From Fimbriiglobus sp043785105 (GTDB lineage Bacteria; Planctomycetota; Planctomycetia; Gemmatales; Gemmataceae): a stretch of DNA of 64,000 bases. Both the position numbers and the translations under genes were made by a program. Position 1 is the first letter of the stretch. Each line of letters starts with the position of its first letter. A model generated the notes under the pieces. The model was not told the origin of the DNA and made no database searches. It saw nothing but the letters and a program-made list of their open reading frames with translations. The stretch covers positions 7,330-71,329 of the forward strand of contig JAYVXO010000214.1 of the NCBI GenBank assembly GCA_043785105.1, in the 5' to 3' direction. Below, in pieces: positions 25,057 to 33,743 of this stretch.

Positions 25057-26409
25057 TTACTTGGCGAGCAGCCCTTCCTCGACCAGGATCGGGCCGAGTT
25101 CGATGAGCAGGTCCTGGGCCTTCTGGACCACCTCCTGCTGGCCGGTCGACCACCACGGGGCGTAGGCACCGCACCCCCACCGCGTGCGGACGTCGTCGGC
25201 CTTGTGGCACGCGACGCCGGCCAGTTCCTGCAACCCCGTGATGGTCTGCTCCAGGCCCCCGATCGCCTGGAGTTTCGACAGGGAGATCGGCTCCTTCTTC
25301 ACGGCCCGCTCCATGCCCAGCGCGCCGGCCCCGTAGCGGAACGGCTGGTGGTAGCCGGGGGTGAGGAAGGGGGCGAGGGCCACCTTCACCTCGTTCGTTT
25401 TCGCCTTCTTGAGGAGCCGCTCCTTCTCCAGTTTGGCCTTCTCCTCCGCGACCACGTCCTTGCCCTTCTCCTTCGTGATGTCGGCGTCGGTCTGGATGCG
25501 GCCGGCCTCGGCCAGCCGGGTCGAGCGGAGCTTGTCCAGTTTCGCCTCTTCGACCTTGCGTTCCAGTTCCCCCGCCTCCCGGACCTGCTTGTCCTTCATC
25601 TCCGCCCGCACCCGCGCCCGCTCCTTCTCGGTCGCCGTGGCGAGCCCCAGGGCCTCCGCCTCGGCGTCGGCCCGCACCGCCTGGTCGAGCGTCTGAGCCG
25701 CGGCCGCGTATTTGCCCCGCTTGGAGTCACTGACGACGGCATCGACCGTCCGCCGGTCCTGCTCCCAGACCCGCTTCAACCCGGCCAGTTGCGTCGCCAG
25801 GCGGTCGAGTTCGGCGGTCACCAGGTCGCTCGGGTTCGACCCGTCTTTGGCATTCGACTGCGACGCGCGGACCGGGGCGATGAGATCGTTCGCCGCCCGC
25901 CGCAGCCGCTCGGCCACGTCCTTGCCCGGCCGGTCCTTCTCGTAGACCGCCCGGAACCGGGCCAGTTGGACCGGATCGCCGGCGACCTTCCTGCCGTCGT
26001 CGCCGGCCAGGAGCGGCTGCACCGTCGCGTCGAACGCCGCGATCTCGGACAGGCACTCGTCGGCGAGCCGGGTCACGTCGTCCGCCCGCGCGACGGCCAG
26101 GCTCTGCCGCGTCTTGGCGAACGCCAACGCCTGCTGCTCGACGCCGCGGTCGGACGCCAGGCGCACGTCCGGCGAGGAGGACGGACCGGCCTTCCCCGAC
26201 GAGTTGTCTCTCGACGACGGGACATCCCACAGCTCGACGGCCGGCGTCGTCATCGTCTTCGACGACCCGCCGGTCTTGCCGAGGAATTGCATCAGGAAGT
26301 AGCCGATCACCAGGATGGTGTAAGAGGGTGGCGTACTTCGACAGAGTCTCGAACATATTCGTCCGGGCGGGCGGGCGGAGTGCCCCCGACCGCCAGATGC
26401 ATTGAACAC
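25057..26409 (-). CDS. Membrane-anchored coiled-coil protein next to the VirD4-like ATPase
   Basis: About 450 residues from a GTG that has GGAGG 8 bases upstream. A better-looking N-terminus (MFETLSKYATL) exists at an ATG about 60 bases downstream, one base out of frame with the body; joining them would give an uninterrupted membrane helix (KYATLLYTILVIGYFLMQFLGK). Either the GTG frame is real or there is a +1 frameshift. The body is rich in Ala/Glu/Lys, with a long coiled coil around residues 225-345 (ERARVRAEMKDKQVREAGEL, EEKAKLEKERLL). The C-terminal domain contains CHKADDVRTRWGCG. No known family. It lies 50 bases behind the ATPase gene and probably works with it at the membrane. Confidence 0.6.
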   Translation of the reverse strand: MFNASGGRGHSARPPGRICSRLCRSTPPSYTILVIGYFLMQFLGKTGGSSKTMTTPAVELWDVPSSRDNSSGKAGPSSSPDVRLASDRGVEQQALAFAKTRQSLAVARADDVTRLADECLSEIAAFDATVQPLLAGDDGRKVAGDPVQLARFRAVYEKDRPGKDVAERLRRAANDLIAPVRASQSNAKDGSNPSDLVTAELDRLATQLAGLKRVWEQDRRTVDAVVSDSKRGKYAAAAQTLDQAVRADAEAEALGLATATEKERARVRAEMKDKQVREAGELERKVEEAKLDKLRSTRLAEAGRIQTDADITKEKGKDVVAEEKAKLEKERLLKKAKTNEVKVALAPFLTPGYHQPFRYGAGALGMERAVKKEPISLSKLQAIGGLEQTITGLQELAGVACHKADDVRTRWGCGAYAPWWSTGQQEVVQKAQDLLIELGPILVEEGLLAK

Positions 26410-26460
26410 GGGTTCGTCCTCCGAATCGCGGATGAAAGTATTGGCCGGATGCCCGCACGG

Positions 26461-29164
26461 TTACAGATTGTCGTTCCGGAACCGCTCGTCCCAGTCCGTG
26501 GCCCTGCCGGCGGGCGGCGCGGGGGGGAGCGATTTCGGGTCGGTCGATTCGGCCGGCAGCGGGGCCGCCGCCGAGTCGTCGGGCAGGATCGGCCACGGGG
26601 CCTTCTCCCGCCGCGCGTGCGTGTCCCGGTCCACCGGGAAGAGGGACCGGACAATCGTCGTCTTCGCACCGTATTGAGTATACCCGCTGCCGAAGGTGAA
26701 GCGAATAAAACTCGCCTGCTGGTCGGCGCTCGCCGCCATGATGGTGTTCCGGTCCAGGACCGGGCCGTGCGTCTCGCTGACCTGGAGCATTCCTTCCACC
26801 GCCTGCGACGGGTCGATCTGCCCGTCCCCGTCGGCCGTGTCCTGCGTCCACGAGAACGTATGGTACGTCTGCACCCCGGACATCTCCTCGATCCGCTTGA
26901 CCGTCCGCAGGTCCGACGCCCGCAGGACGTGCTTCACGGCGGTGCAGGAATCGACCGTGTCGGCGAGGTCGGTGCCCTGCCGGAGCAGTTGCCCGCCGGT
27001 CTGGTGGACCGGCACGAGCGTCACCCCGAGGCCGCGGATCTGCTCGAACACCAGCTTGACGGCGTCGGCGATGATCTGCTGGAACTCGTCGATCACCAGG
27101 TAGACCCGGTTGTCCCGCGCCGGGCGGTGGGCGGCGCACGAGAATAGCGACCACAGGAACAGGCGGGCGATGCTCGCCGCCGCGAGCGGCTCCTGGGCCG
27201 ACTTCAGGTTCAGGTAGACGACCTGCTTCGTCGTCAGGATGTCGGCCACCTCGATCCGCCGCAGCGACCCCTCCGGCCGCACCTCGTTGAGCGGCGTCAC
27301 CGCCGCCAGCCGGTTGACGATGGCCGTCAGGTGGCCGGCGTCGCGGACGTCCTTCGCGCTCAGGAAGTCGAGCGCGTGGGGGCCGTTCAGCAGGGCGTCG
27401 AGTTCGACGAACGACGTCAGGTCCATCTTCCGCAGGATGGACTTCATCACCTTCTCGTTGATCGCCGTGAAGTAGGCCCGCCCGTAGCCCATACCGTAGT
27501 CGAGCGACAGCCCCTGGATGAGCGTCTCCGCCCGCTGGTCGGTCGTCACGTCCCGGTGGTAGGACTGCACGAACGGGTTGAAGGCGTGACTCGACCGCCC
27601 CCGCTCCGACGTGAACCAGGCGAACGGCAGCCCCGCCTTGGCCGCCTCGATCCGGCACGACTCGAACAGGGCCATGTCCCCATTGAGGTCGAGGACCACC
27701 ACCGAACAGTCGTTGCGGGCCATCAACTGGGCGGCGAGCGGGCCGGCGACGAGCGACGTCTTCATCGACCCGGTGTCCCCCGTCAGGTGGTAGTGCTGGT
27801 CGAAAATCGTCTTGTGCAGCAGCACCGGGTAGTCGCCGAACAGGCTGAACCCGAGGAGCAGGTGCTCCCGTTCGAGGACGTGTTGGGAATTGACCAGCCG
27901 GCTGACGTACACGTCCCACTCGCTGTCGGTCGTCCGCGCGCGCCCGCCCGCCGCTTCGAGGGCGAGGTAGAACCCGGCGAGCAGTTCGCCGACGGTCGCC
28001 CAGACGACGATTGCGGTCAGGCACAGGACGCCGAGCGGCACCGCCACCAGGACGGTGACGACCCGCTGGGGGATCGACTCCCGCCGCTCCTCCTCCATCC
28101 GTTCGATGTCGTCCTCCGTGACCGTCCGACTCCGGATCAACGCCGCGGCCTCCCGCCGCGCTTCGTCGGGTGGAAACTGCGAGAGGTAGTCGCGTTCGTG
28201 CGGGAGCAGTTGCCCCTGCACGGGCCGGGCCGTCACGGACGGCGGCCAGCCCGGCGGCCAGCCCGGCGGCAGGACGACGGCCGCCGCCAGCCCGGCACTC
28301 AGGAACGCGATCAGGAGGAATTGCTTCCGACCGTCCACATCGAGGAGCCGGCGGAGGGGGAAGCGGAACACGCCGGCGGCCGGCGTGCGGTGCCGGTTGT
28401 AACTGACGAAGACGACGAGCAGTTCCCACAGCACCCGTGCCGTCAGCCCGAGCGAGAACCCCTCGTCCCGGTTGAACAGCCGTCGCACCAGGACGATGAG
28501 TCCGAGGAAGAGGATGAACCCGACGACGGCCAGCGGCGGGGCGAGCGGGTTGCGGCCCTCGAACCCGAGTTCCCAGTAGACGAGGACGCCGAACAGATAC
28601 GCGGCGAGCAGGAAGAACGGGGCGAGCACCGTCGCCCGCGCCGCCGGCAGTTGTTCGCAGACCGCCCACCGCCCCGGGTGCGGTAAGTAACCTTGCCACT
28701 CCCGGCCCACGTCGCCGTAGACCTTCGGGTTCGCCGCCATCCAGGCGACGACCTGGCGGGCGTAGACGAGGGCCAGCCCGGCGAGGGCGGCGACGGCACA
28801 CGGGAAGGCGACGAGGTAGCCGGCCAATGGCGGCGGCACGGTGATGTGCAGCGCGACGCACCCGACCAGCACCGCGACGAGCCAGAGGCGGAACTCGAAC
28901 GTCCGGCTCGGGGTGTCCGGGTCGGGCCGGGTGGCGTCGGGGACGAACCACCAGACCATCCCGAACAGGGCGACGGCCGCGTAACTGAGGTAGTCGGGGA
29001 CCAGGAACCGGACGGCGACGGAAGCCACGACGGAGACGCCGACGGCGAACGTCAGGGCGTCCCGGGTGAAGGGGATTTCGGTATCGACGTCCGGGCGGGT
29101 GCGGTAGTCGAGTTCGGTGCCGTCGGTCGGCGGCAGCGACGCGGCGGGACTCCGGCGACGGCAT
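26461..29164 (-). CDS. VirD4/TraG-like conjugative coupling ATPase, start possibly frameshifted
   Basis: About 855-900 residues. Several transmembrane helices fill the first third (YAAVALFGMVWWFVP, WLVAVLVGCVALHITV and others). A hexameric P-loop ATPase domain follows, with Walker A GDTGSMKTS, a strand SVVVLDLNGDM, Walker B VYLVIDEFQQI and the late TGGQLLRQ segment typical of coupling proteins. The uninterrupted frame begins only at a GTG (29028) inside a membrane helix. Sensible protein extends further upstream (DGTELDYRTRPDVDTEIPF) without a start, while an ATG with AGGGGG before it (29164, MPSPES) lies one base out of frame. No relaxase or mating-pair genes are in the window, so it may be a remnant of an ICE or serve a non-conjugative pump. 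Confidence 0.8.
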
Positions 29165-29588
29165 TTCCGCCCCCTACGCTGCCCCCGAACAACTTCTGGA
29201 AAAGGCCCCGGTCGATTTTCGCGCGGCTTATTTTTCGCTGGGCGTCCTCGGCTACGAACTGCTCACGTTGGGAATTCCCTTCGACGGAATCGGCGGCCGG
29301 GCCGGCCTGCCGAAATTGCGGGACGCCTTCGCCAACAAATATCGGCCGCCGTCGGCCGTGATTCCCGACCGCGACCGAATTCCCCGGTCCGCCGTCGCCG
29401 CCCTCGACCGATTTTTCGAGCGATGTCTCTCGCTCGACCCGAACGAGCGGTTCGACAATCGGACCGCGTGTCTGGCGGCCGTGGACGAACTCGCCGGGGA
29501 ATTTCGACCGGGGTCTCGGCTCGGGTCGCTCGGACGGGTATTCTTGACCTTGCTCGACCGCTTCTGCGGCCGACGCCCGCCGGGTTAG
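29148..29588 (+). pseudogene. C-lobe fragment of a Ser/Thr protein kinase
   Basis: The frame reads ISAPYAAPEQLLEKAPVDFRAAYFSLGV..ELLTLGIPF, which is the activation-loop end (APEQ), the DxxSxG helix and the C-terminal lobe of a Hanks-type kinase. It then has PRSAVAALDRFFERCLSLDPNERFDNR, the usual final helices. The N-lobe (glycine loop, VAIK lysine, HRD and DFG) is absent; the frame before the fragment is simply the antisense of the coupling-ATPase start. The kinase was therefore cut when the ATPase DNA arrived or was rearranged. No start codon with a ribosome-binding site is seen. Confidence 0.65.
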
Positions 29589-29620
29589 CGGCTGAAATCC
29601 GCCGCCGTGTAGGCGGGCAT

Positions 29621-30628
29621 TCAAGCCAGCGGGATGAATCGTTTCCGGACCGCGTCGTCGTGCGGCGGCGTCCACCCGAACCGATCCCCGCACTCGCTGT
29701 GGTACGCCCGCCCGTCCGGGCCGGTGACGACGTGCAGCTTTCGTCCGAGCGCTTCGTCTTTCCGATCAGCCGTGGTCACAACGCGGGGCCGCCCGAGTGG
29801 ACAGCCGGAACAGACGTTCGGGTTGGTCGGGAGCGGCGTCGGGATGCCCATCTTTTCCAAATCGAGACCGCGTCGGAGTTCGTCTAGGTTGGCGATCACC
29901 ATAGTCGCCGAAAGGATCGGGACCGCGACCCCGTCGTAGCTCCCGCCGAACAGCACGACGGCGTACGGCGTCTGACCGCCTGCGCACGCGGCCAGCAAGA
30001 GGGCGTAGGCCGCGAGCCGGACCCGGTGCTGCTCGTACACCCAGTACCGACCCGCGTGGTAGTTGTCGGCCGGCAGGCGGATGACCGGAATCCGTAGCGG
30101 CCCCTTCTTGAGCACCCGCCACGGTTTGCCGGCGAGGGCCGACTCGCCGTCGAAAAGCGGTTCCAGATACGGCACCGACTCGAACCCGGCCTTGAGCAGT
30201 TCCCACCACCGCACCGGCGTGTCGTCCGTCAGGTCAGCCGGCGGTTCGGTCGAAGTCGCCGACAGCGTGGCCCTCCGTCGGTCGCCGAGCGTGACCACCG
30301 CCGAGAGCGCTTGCAACGTCTTCCAGACGCAGAGCATCGTCGGCACGGCCAGGGCGAGCGGCACCGCCGGCGGCAGTTCGTTCCACGCGGCCACGACGAC
30401 CAAGAACAACCCGCCTGCCGCCCACGCGGCCCAGCGGGTGAGCCGCCGCAACTGGACGGCGAATTGCTCCTCGATCAACGTCAGGCTGTATTCGGGCAGA
30501 AAGTTCAGGTTCATCCGCTCGTCGGTCGGCTCGTCGTCTTCGTCCGCCGAGGCGTGCGAGATCAGACCCGCCCGCGGGCAGAAGACGAATTCGCCGAGTG
30601 TCCGCACCCGCACCCTCGACACCGCCAC
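29621..30628 (-). CDS. Membrane protein with Cas4/Dna2-reminiscent N-terminus
   Basis: 335 residues from GTG, with GGAGG 7 bases upstream. It opens VAVSRVRVRTLGEFVFCPRAGLISH, which resembles the first cysteine motif (FCPR) of Cas4/Dna2-type PD-(D/E)XK proteins. Two membrane helices follow (WAAWAAGGLFLVVVAAW; LALAVPTMLCVWKTLQAL), then a soluble domain with GKPWRVLKKGPLRIPVIRL, a VLFGGSYDGVAVP segment and a C-terminal NPNVCSGCPLGRP that could supply more cysteines for a metal or Fe-S site. The catalytic D...ExK core was not clearly identified, so nuclease activity is unproven. It lies 28 bases behind the HTH-pseudokinase gene (probable operon). Confidence 0.6.
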   Translation of the reverse strand: MAVSRVRVRTLGEFVFCPRAGLISHASADEDDEPTDERMNLNFLPEYSLTLIEEQFAVQLRRLTRWAAWAAGGLFLVVVAAWNELPPAVPLALAVPTMLCVWKTLQALSAVVTLGDRRRATLSATSTEPPADLTDDTPVRWWELLKAGFESVPYLEPLFDGESALAGKPWRVLKKGPLRIPVIRLPADNYHAGRYWVYEQHRVRLAAYALLLAACAGGQTPYAVVLFGGSYDGVAVPILSATMVIANLDELRRGLDLEKMGIPTPLPTNPNVCSGCPLGRPRVVTTADRKDEALGRKLHVVTGPDGRAYHSECGDRFGWTPPHDDAVRKRFIPLA

Positions 30629-30656
30629 GATAAACCCTCCACGGACGGGGAACCCG

Positions 30657-31715
30657 TCACCACTTCTTGAGCGCCTTGAGGACGTCCGCGACCGACGCCG
30701 GGCGGTCGCTTTTCGGCAACGCCAGACACGAGACCAGCACCGCCCGCACGGTGGCCGGCAGCGTCGAGTTCCGAACCGCGTCCGCGTCGGCACCCGGTTC
30801 GGGAAGACGACCCGTCAGGCAGTGAACGAACACCCGCCCCCAACTGTACAAGTCGGCCCGCCCGTCCACCGTCCCGCGGCTGACGACCTCTTCGGCCAGG
30901 TACGGGTCGTCCGGCCAACCGCCAACGGGCGACACGGTCGGAACCCCGTCGAGCAACTTCGCCAACTCGAAATCGGTCAGCACGGGAGATAGGTCTTTCT
31001 TCCGCAGCAGAACGAACCGTGGGGAGAGTTCCCGACGGACGATCTTCTCGCGGTGCAGGGCGTCCAGGCCGGCCGCGATCCCCGTCATCACCGTCTTGAG
31101 TGAGGTTCCTTCGAGCGGACCTTCGACCAGCCGTTCCGCGAGTGTGATCCCCTCCTCGAACCGATCCAACACCCACCACAGCCCGCCGTTTTCGACGAAT
31201 GTGGCGGTGATATTCTCCGCCACGTTCGGGTGCCGGCCCACCCGCTCGCACACCTCCGCGTGCCGCCGCAGGTGGTCTTCGAGCCGCCGCCGCTCCGCAA
31301 CGGGGAGGTGCCGCAACTCGTAGCACTTGCCCCGCGCGAGTCGGGACGGTAGGAAGCGGTGACGCAAGCGTGCGACGTGATACTGGAGGCCGTTCGCGGT
31401 CTTCTCCCACGGCGACAGGTAGGTCTCGATCTGCCACTCCTGAACCGTCTCGCCCGCGACCGTTACCGCCGGATCGACGCCCAGGGCGACCAACTCGTCC
31501 GGGTGGAGCAGTTCCAGGTGGTCGGTGACGCCGAACACCTTCGCCGCGATCGACAGCGTGGTGAGCGTGACCGGCGTCCCCTTGAACAGCTTCCGGGCCG
31601 TCGCCTTGTCCAGGCCCGATTTGCCGCAGAACTGCTCGACGGTGAGGGCGAACTGGGCGCGGAGCCGCTTCAACTTCAGTTCGTCCGCCCGGTACTCCCG
31701 TTTCTCGCGCTCCAC
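30657..31715 (-). CDS. HTH domain fused to a degenerate Ser/Thr protein kinase
   Basis: 352 residues from GTG with GGGAGG 6 bases upstream. Residues ~13-62 look like an XRE-type HTH (AQFALTVEQFCGKSGLDKATARKLF). A WEKTANGLQYHVARLRHRF segment leads into a kinase-like fold. The HRD motif is replaced by RRELSP and DFG by DFE, and the activation segment ends in LAEEVVSRGTVDGRADLYSWG. So the C-lobe fold is kept while the catalytic residues are altered: a pseudokinase or very divergent kinase, with N-lobe lysine uncertain. Inference: a DNA-binding sensor or scaffold protein controlling the Cas4-like partner. It is divergent from the methyltransferase genes. Confidence 0.7.
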   Translation of the reverse strand: MEREKREYRADELKLKRLRAQFALTVEQFCGKSGLDKATARKLFKGTPVTLTTLSIAAKVFGVTDHLELLHPDELVALGVDPAVTVAGETVQEWQIETYLSPWEKTANGLQYHVARLRHRFLPSRLARGKCYELRHLPVAERRRLEDHLRRHAEVCERVGRHPNVAENITATFVENGGLWWVLDRFEEGITLAERLVEGPLEGTSLKTVMTGIAAGLDALHREKIVRRELSPRFVLLRKKDLSPVLTDFELAKLLDGVPTVSPVGGWPDDPYLAEEVVSRGTVDGRADLYSWGRVFVHCLTGRLPEPGADADAVRNSTLPATVRAVLVSCLALPKSDRPASVADVLKALKKW

Positions 31716-31858
31716 CGCCCACCTCCCGAACGGATTCGCCCCAGAACCGCCCCACGACCCGCTGGGGATGCGTTGGCAACACGGGTTCAATGTGACCAGT
31801 CGGCTCGACGGAGTTCGCCGAAGACGCATCACCAACGAACCGAACGGGGAGGGCCGTC

Positions 31859-32044
31859 ATGCCCGAGCAACCGAAAATCAGTTACGAGTGCCGCCACCAA
31901 CTGGCCGAGTGGGTCCGGCTCTACTGCCCGTGCGCCACCGAGAACTCCGAGTTCCTCCGCGGGCTGCTCGTCATCGTCGAACGCGAACTCGCAGCCGTTT
32001 CCCGCCGTCACCGGACGGCCGACAACGTCGGAGGTATGGCGTGA
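31859..32044 (+). CDS. Small protein overlapping the methyltransferase start
   Basis: 61 residues (MPEQPKISYECRHQLAEWVRLYC...). Two cysteines (YCPCATENSEF) and a helical composition; no family recognised. Its TGA overlaps the GTG start of the methyltransferase (GTGA), which implies translational coupling. A small methyltransferase partner or regulator is possible. Confidence 0.55.
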   Translation: MPEQPKISYECRHQLAEWVRLYCPCATENSEFLRGLLVIVERELAAVSRRHRTADNVGGMA

Positions 32045-32778
32045 ACCCGACCACCCGGACGCCGCCGTACTACTCCCGCAGCGGCCTCACCATCTACCAC
32101 GCCGATTGCCGGGCTGTGCTGCCGACCTTTGCCGAGGAGTCATTCGACTTCGTCCTCACCGACCCGCCGTACCTGGTGAAGTACCGGGGGCGGTGGGACG
32201 GGGACCGCGAACCCATCGTCGGCGACGACACCGACGACTGGCTGCACCCGACCTACGCCGAACTCTGGCGGCTGCTCAAGCCCGACACCTTCTGCGTGTC
32301 ATTCTACGGCTGGCCCCAGTGCGACCGCTTCGTCGGCGTCTGGAAGCACCTCGGCTTCCGGCTCGTCAGCCACCTGGCCTTCGTCAAGAACGTCTGGGGT
32401 CTCGGCCGGTTCACCCGTGGCAAGCACGAGACGGCCTACCTGCTCGCCAAGGGTCGCCCGCCGCGACCGGCGAAGGGCATCGCCGACGTGATCGAGTGGG
32501 AACGCGAACCCGACGCCTTCCACCCCAACCAGAAACCCGTCCACGCCCTCTACCCGCTGCTCGCCTCGTTCGCCCCGGCGGGCGGCATTGTGCTCGACCC
32601 GTTCCTCGGCAGCGGCAGCACGCTCCGGGCGGCGAAGGACATGGGCCTCCGGGCCGTCGGCATCGAGGTCGATGAGTACTACTGCCGCCGGGCCGCCGCC
32701 CGGCTCGCCCAGGACATCCTGTTCCCGCTCCCCGTTGACGAGGCCGCTGAAGGAGAACGCCATGACGACCTCGAATGA
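32041..32778 (+). CDS. Beta-class DNA N6-adenine/N4-cytosine methyltransferase
   Basis: 245 residues from GTG. Catalytic motif IV DPPY (FVLTDPPYLVKYRG, residues ~37-50) precedes AdoMet-binding motif I (DPFLGSGSTLRAAKDMGLRAVGIEVDEYY) at the C-terminus, with the target-recognition region between them. That order (IV-TRD-I) is the beta class, whose members methylate adenine N6 or cytosine N4; Tyr in DPPY gives no safe choice. No cognate restriction enzyme was recognised in the window, so it is a solo methylase or a partner of the Cas4-like protein. Translationally coupled to the small upstream gene; overlaps the downstream HTH gene. Confidence 0.9.
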   Translation: MNPTTRTPPYYSRSGLTIYHADCRAVLPTFAEESFDFVLTDPPYLVKYRGRWDGDREPIVGDDTDDWLHPTYAELWRLLKPDTFCVSFYGWPQCDRFVGVWKHLGFRLVSHLAFVKNVWGLGRFTRGKHETAYLLAKGRPPRPAKGIADVIEWEREPDAFHPNQKPVHALYPLLASFAPAGGIVLDPFLGSGSTLRAAKDMGLRAVGIEVDEYYCRRAAARLAQDILFPLPVDEAAEGERHDDLE

Positions 32779-33058
32779 CGAACTCCTCTCGCGGCTGACC
32801 AAAATCGAGACGCTGCTGGCGAGCCTCGTCGAGCAGCGGACCGTCAAGGAGTGGTTCTCGACCGCCGAAGTGGCTTCGATTCTCGGCAAGGCGGAGTTCA
32901 CCGTCCGCGAGTGGTGCCGACTTGGCCGGGTTCACGCCGAGAAGAAGAAGTCCGGCCGCGGCGTCGCCGGCGAGTGGATCGTCAGCCACGCCGAACTGAC
33001 CCGGATCAGGAACGAGGGGTTATTGCCCGATTCGCGGGCGTTTCGTCCCATCGCGTGA
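32762..33058 (+). CDS. HTH_17/excisionase-like DNA-binding protein
   Basis: 98 residues. After a helix (LLSRLTKIETLLASLVEQ), the segment WFSTAEVASILGKAEFTVREWCRLGRVHAEKKKSG is the winged-helix MerR/excisionase-type HTH, followed by GEWIVSHAELTRIRNEG. Overlaps the 3' end of the methyltransferase by 17 bases. Proteins of this type act as excision factors or small regulators. The position 450-700 bases before a broken tyrosine recombinase and a tRNA-like end suggests a past role in element excision. Confidence 0.75.
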   Translation: MTTSNDELLSRLTKIETLLASLVEQRTVKEWFSTAEVASILGKAEFTVREWCRLGRVHAEKKKSGRGVAGEWIVSHAELTRIRNEGLLPDSRAFRPIA

Positions 33059-33255
33059 TTGTCACTCGCAAGGCTAGAGCACGCATCGCACATGGCAAAC
33101 AGTTGGGGGGCAAATAGGGGGCAGGCTTGGCCATCCGAAGCCAGCGTGTGTACAATCTAGGTGCAGCCTAGTCAGTCGTGAATGACCGGGATTTGCAGTC
33201 GATTCGACTCAAACGCGGTGTAGGTGCAACGAAGCCCCAACCCTTCAAGGGTAGC

Positions 33256-33275
33256 TTCGAATCCCTCCCTCTCCG
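33256..33275 (+). other. Possible attachment-site remnant: 3' end of a serine-tRNA-like sequence
   Basis: TTCGAATCCCTCCCTCTCCG matches the T-loop to acceptor end of class II (Ser) tRNAs. The partner 5' strand that would complete the acceptor stem is not found upstream, so no intact tRNA exists here. Such 3' fragments are classic att cores left by tyrosine integrases. The surrounding 33059-33509 has no gene that I can support. Confidence 0.45.
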
Positions 33276-33509
33276 TTCTTCTCTGTCGGCCCACTTTGAA
33301 ACCCTGGTTTTTTTGGGTTTTGTTCGATTTCTCGTGGGTCACTCCTTGATTTGTGCTGGAACTGCGCTGGACAGGTTTCCTTCGTCTCACAGTTGATCCT
33401 CTAAAAAACGGGCGGTTTCGACCGGAGGAGCAAACCACTTTCTCCCCGCATCGGCGGACATTTCGGGTTTGCCTCGGGCGTGTCGAGCCGGGAAAGTGTT
33501 CGCCTCGCT

Positions 33510-33695
33510 GTTTGGCTCGCGGCATCGTGAACGTAGGTATCAAGGTCGATCATGTGCGGCTTGATGTGTCCTACCCGCTCCTTGACCACCGCCACCGGCG
33601 TCCCGCCGATCAACGCGCGACTGATGAACGCGCCGGAAGGTGTGTAGCTTGCAGGCCATGCCGATCGCCCTGAACACGCGCTTCAGCGAGTTGCA
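33510..33695 (-). pseudogene. Tyrosine recombinase C-terminal remnant with internal frameshift
   Basis: Two frames join to a typical integrase end: frame A gives RVFRAIGMACKLHTFR (the HxxR box), frame B continues with AFISRALIGGTPVAVVKERVGHIKPHMIDLDTYVHD (the GH box and a Tyr in the place of the catalytic residue). The step between them is off by one base right after HTFR. Upstream catalytic Arg and the N-terminal SAM-like domain are absent. It reads leftward, toward the tRNA-like fragment. Confidence 0.65.
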
Positions 33696-33743
33696 GTGTC
33701 TCAGTTTGCATGTAAATGCCTCTACATTTCTGCCCATTCGGGG

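Noticed and set aside
24868..29164. Very long open frames antisense or frame-shifted to the coupling-ATPase region
   Set aside because: Arg/Pro/Gly-rich composition from high-GC DNA, no domains, and the true frames have Walker motifs and membrane helices.
33172..33282. Intact serine tRNA
   Set aside because: Only the 3' half is present; the pairing 5' acceptor strand and a credible anticodon arm are missing.
33172..33543. 123-codon minus-strand frame next to the recombinase remnant
   Set aside because: Basic, low-complexity sequence with no ribosome-binding site; spans the tRNA-like fragment.
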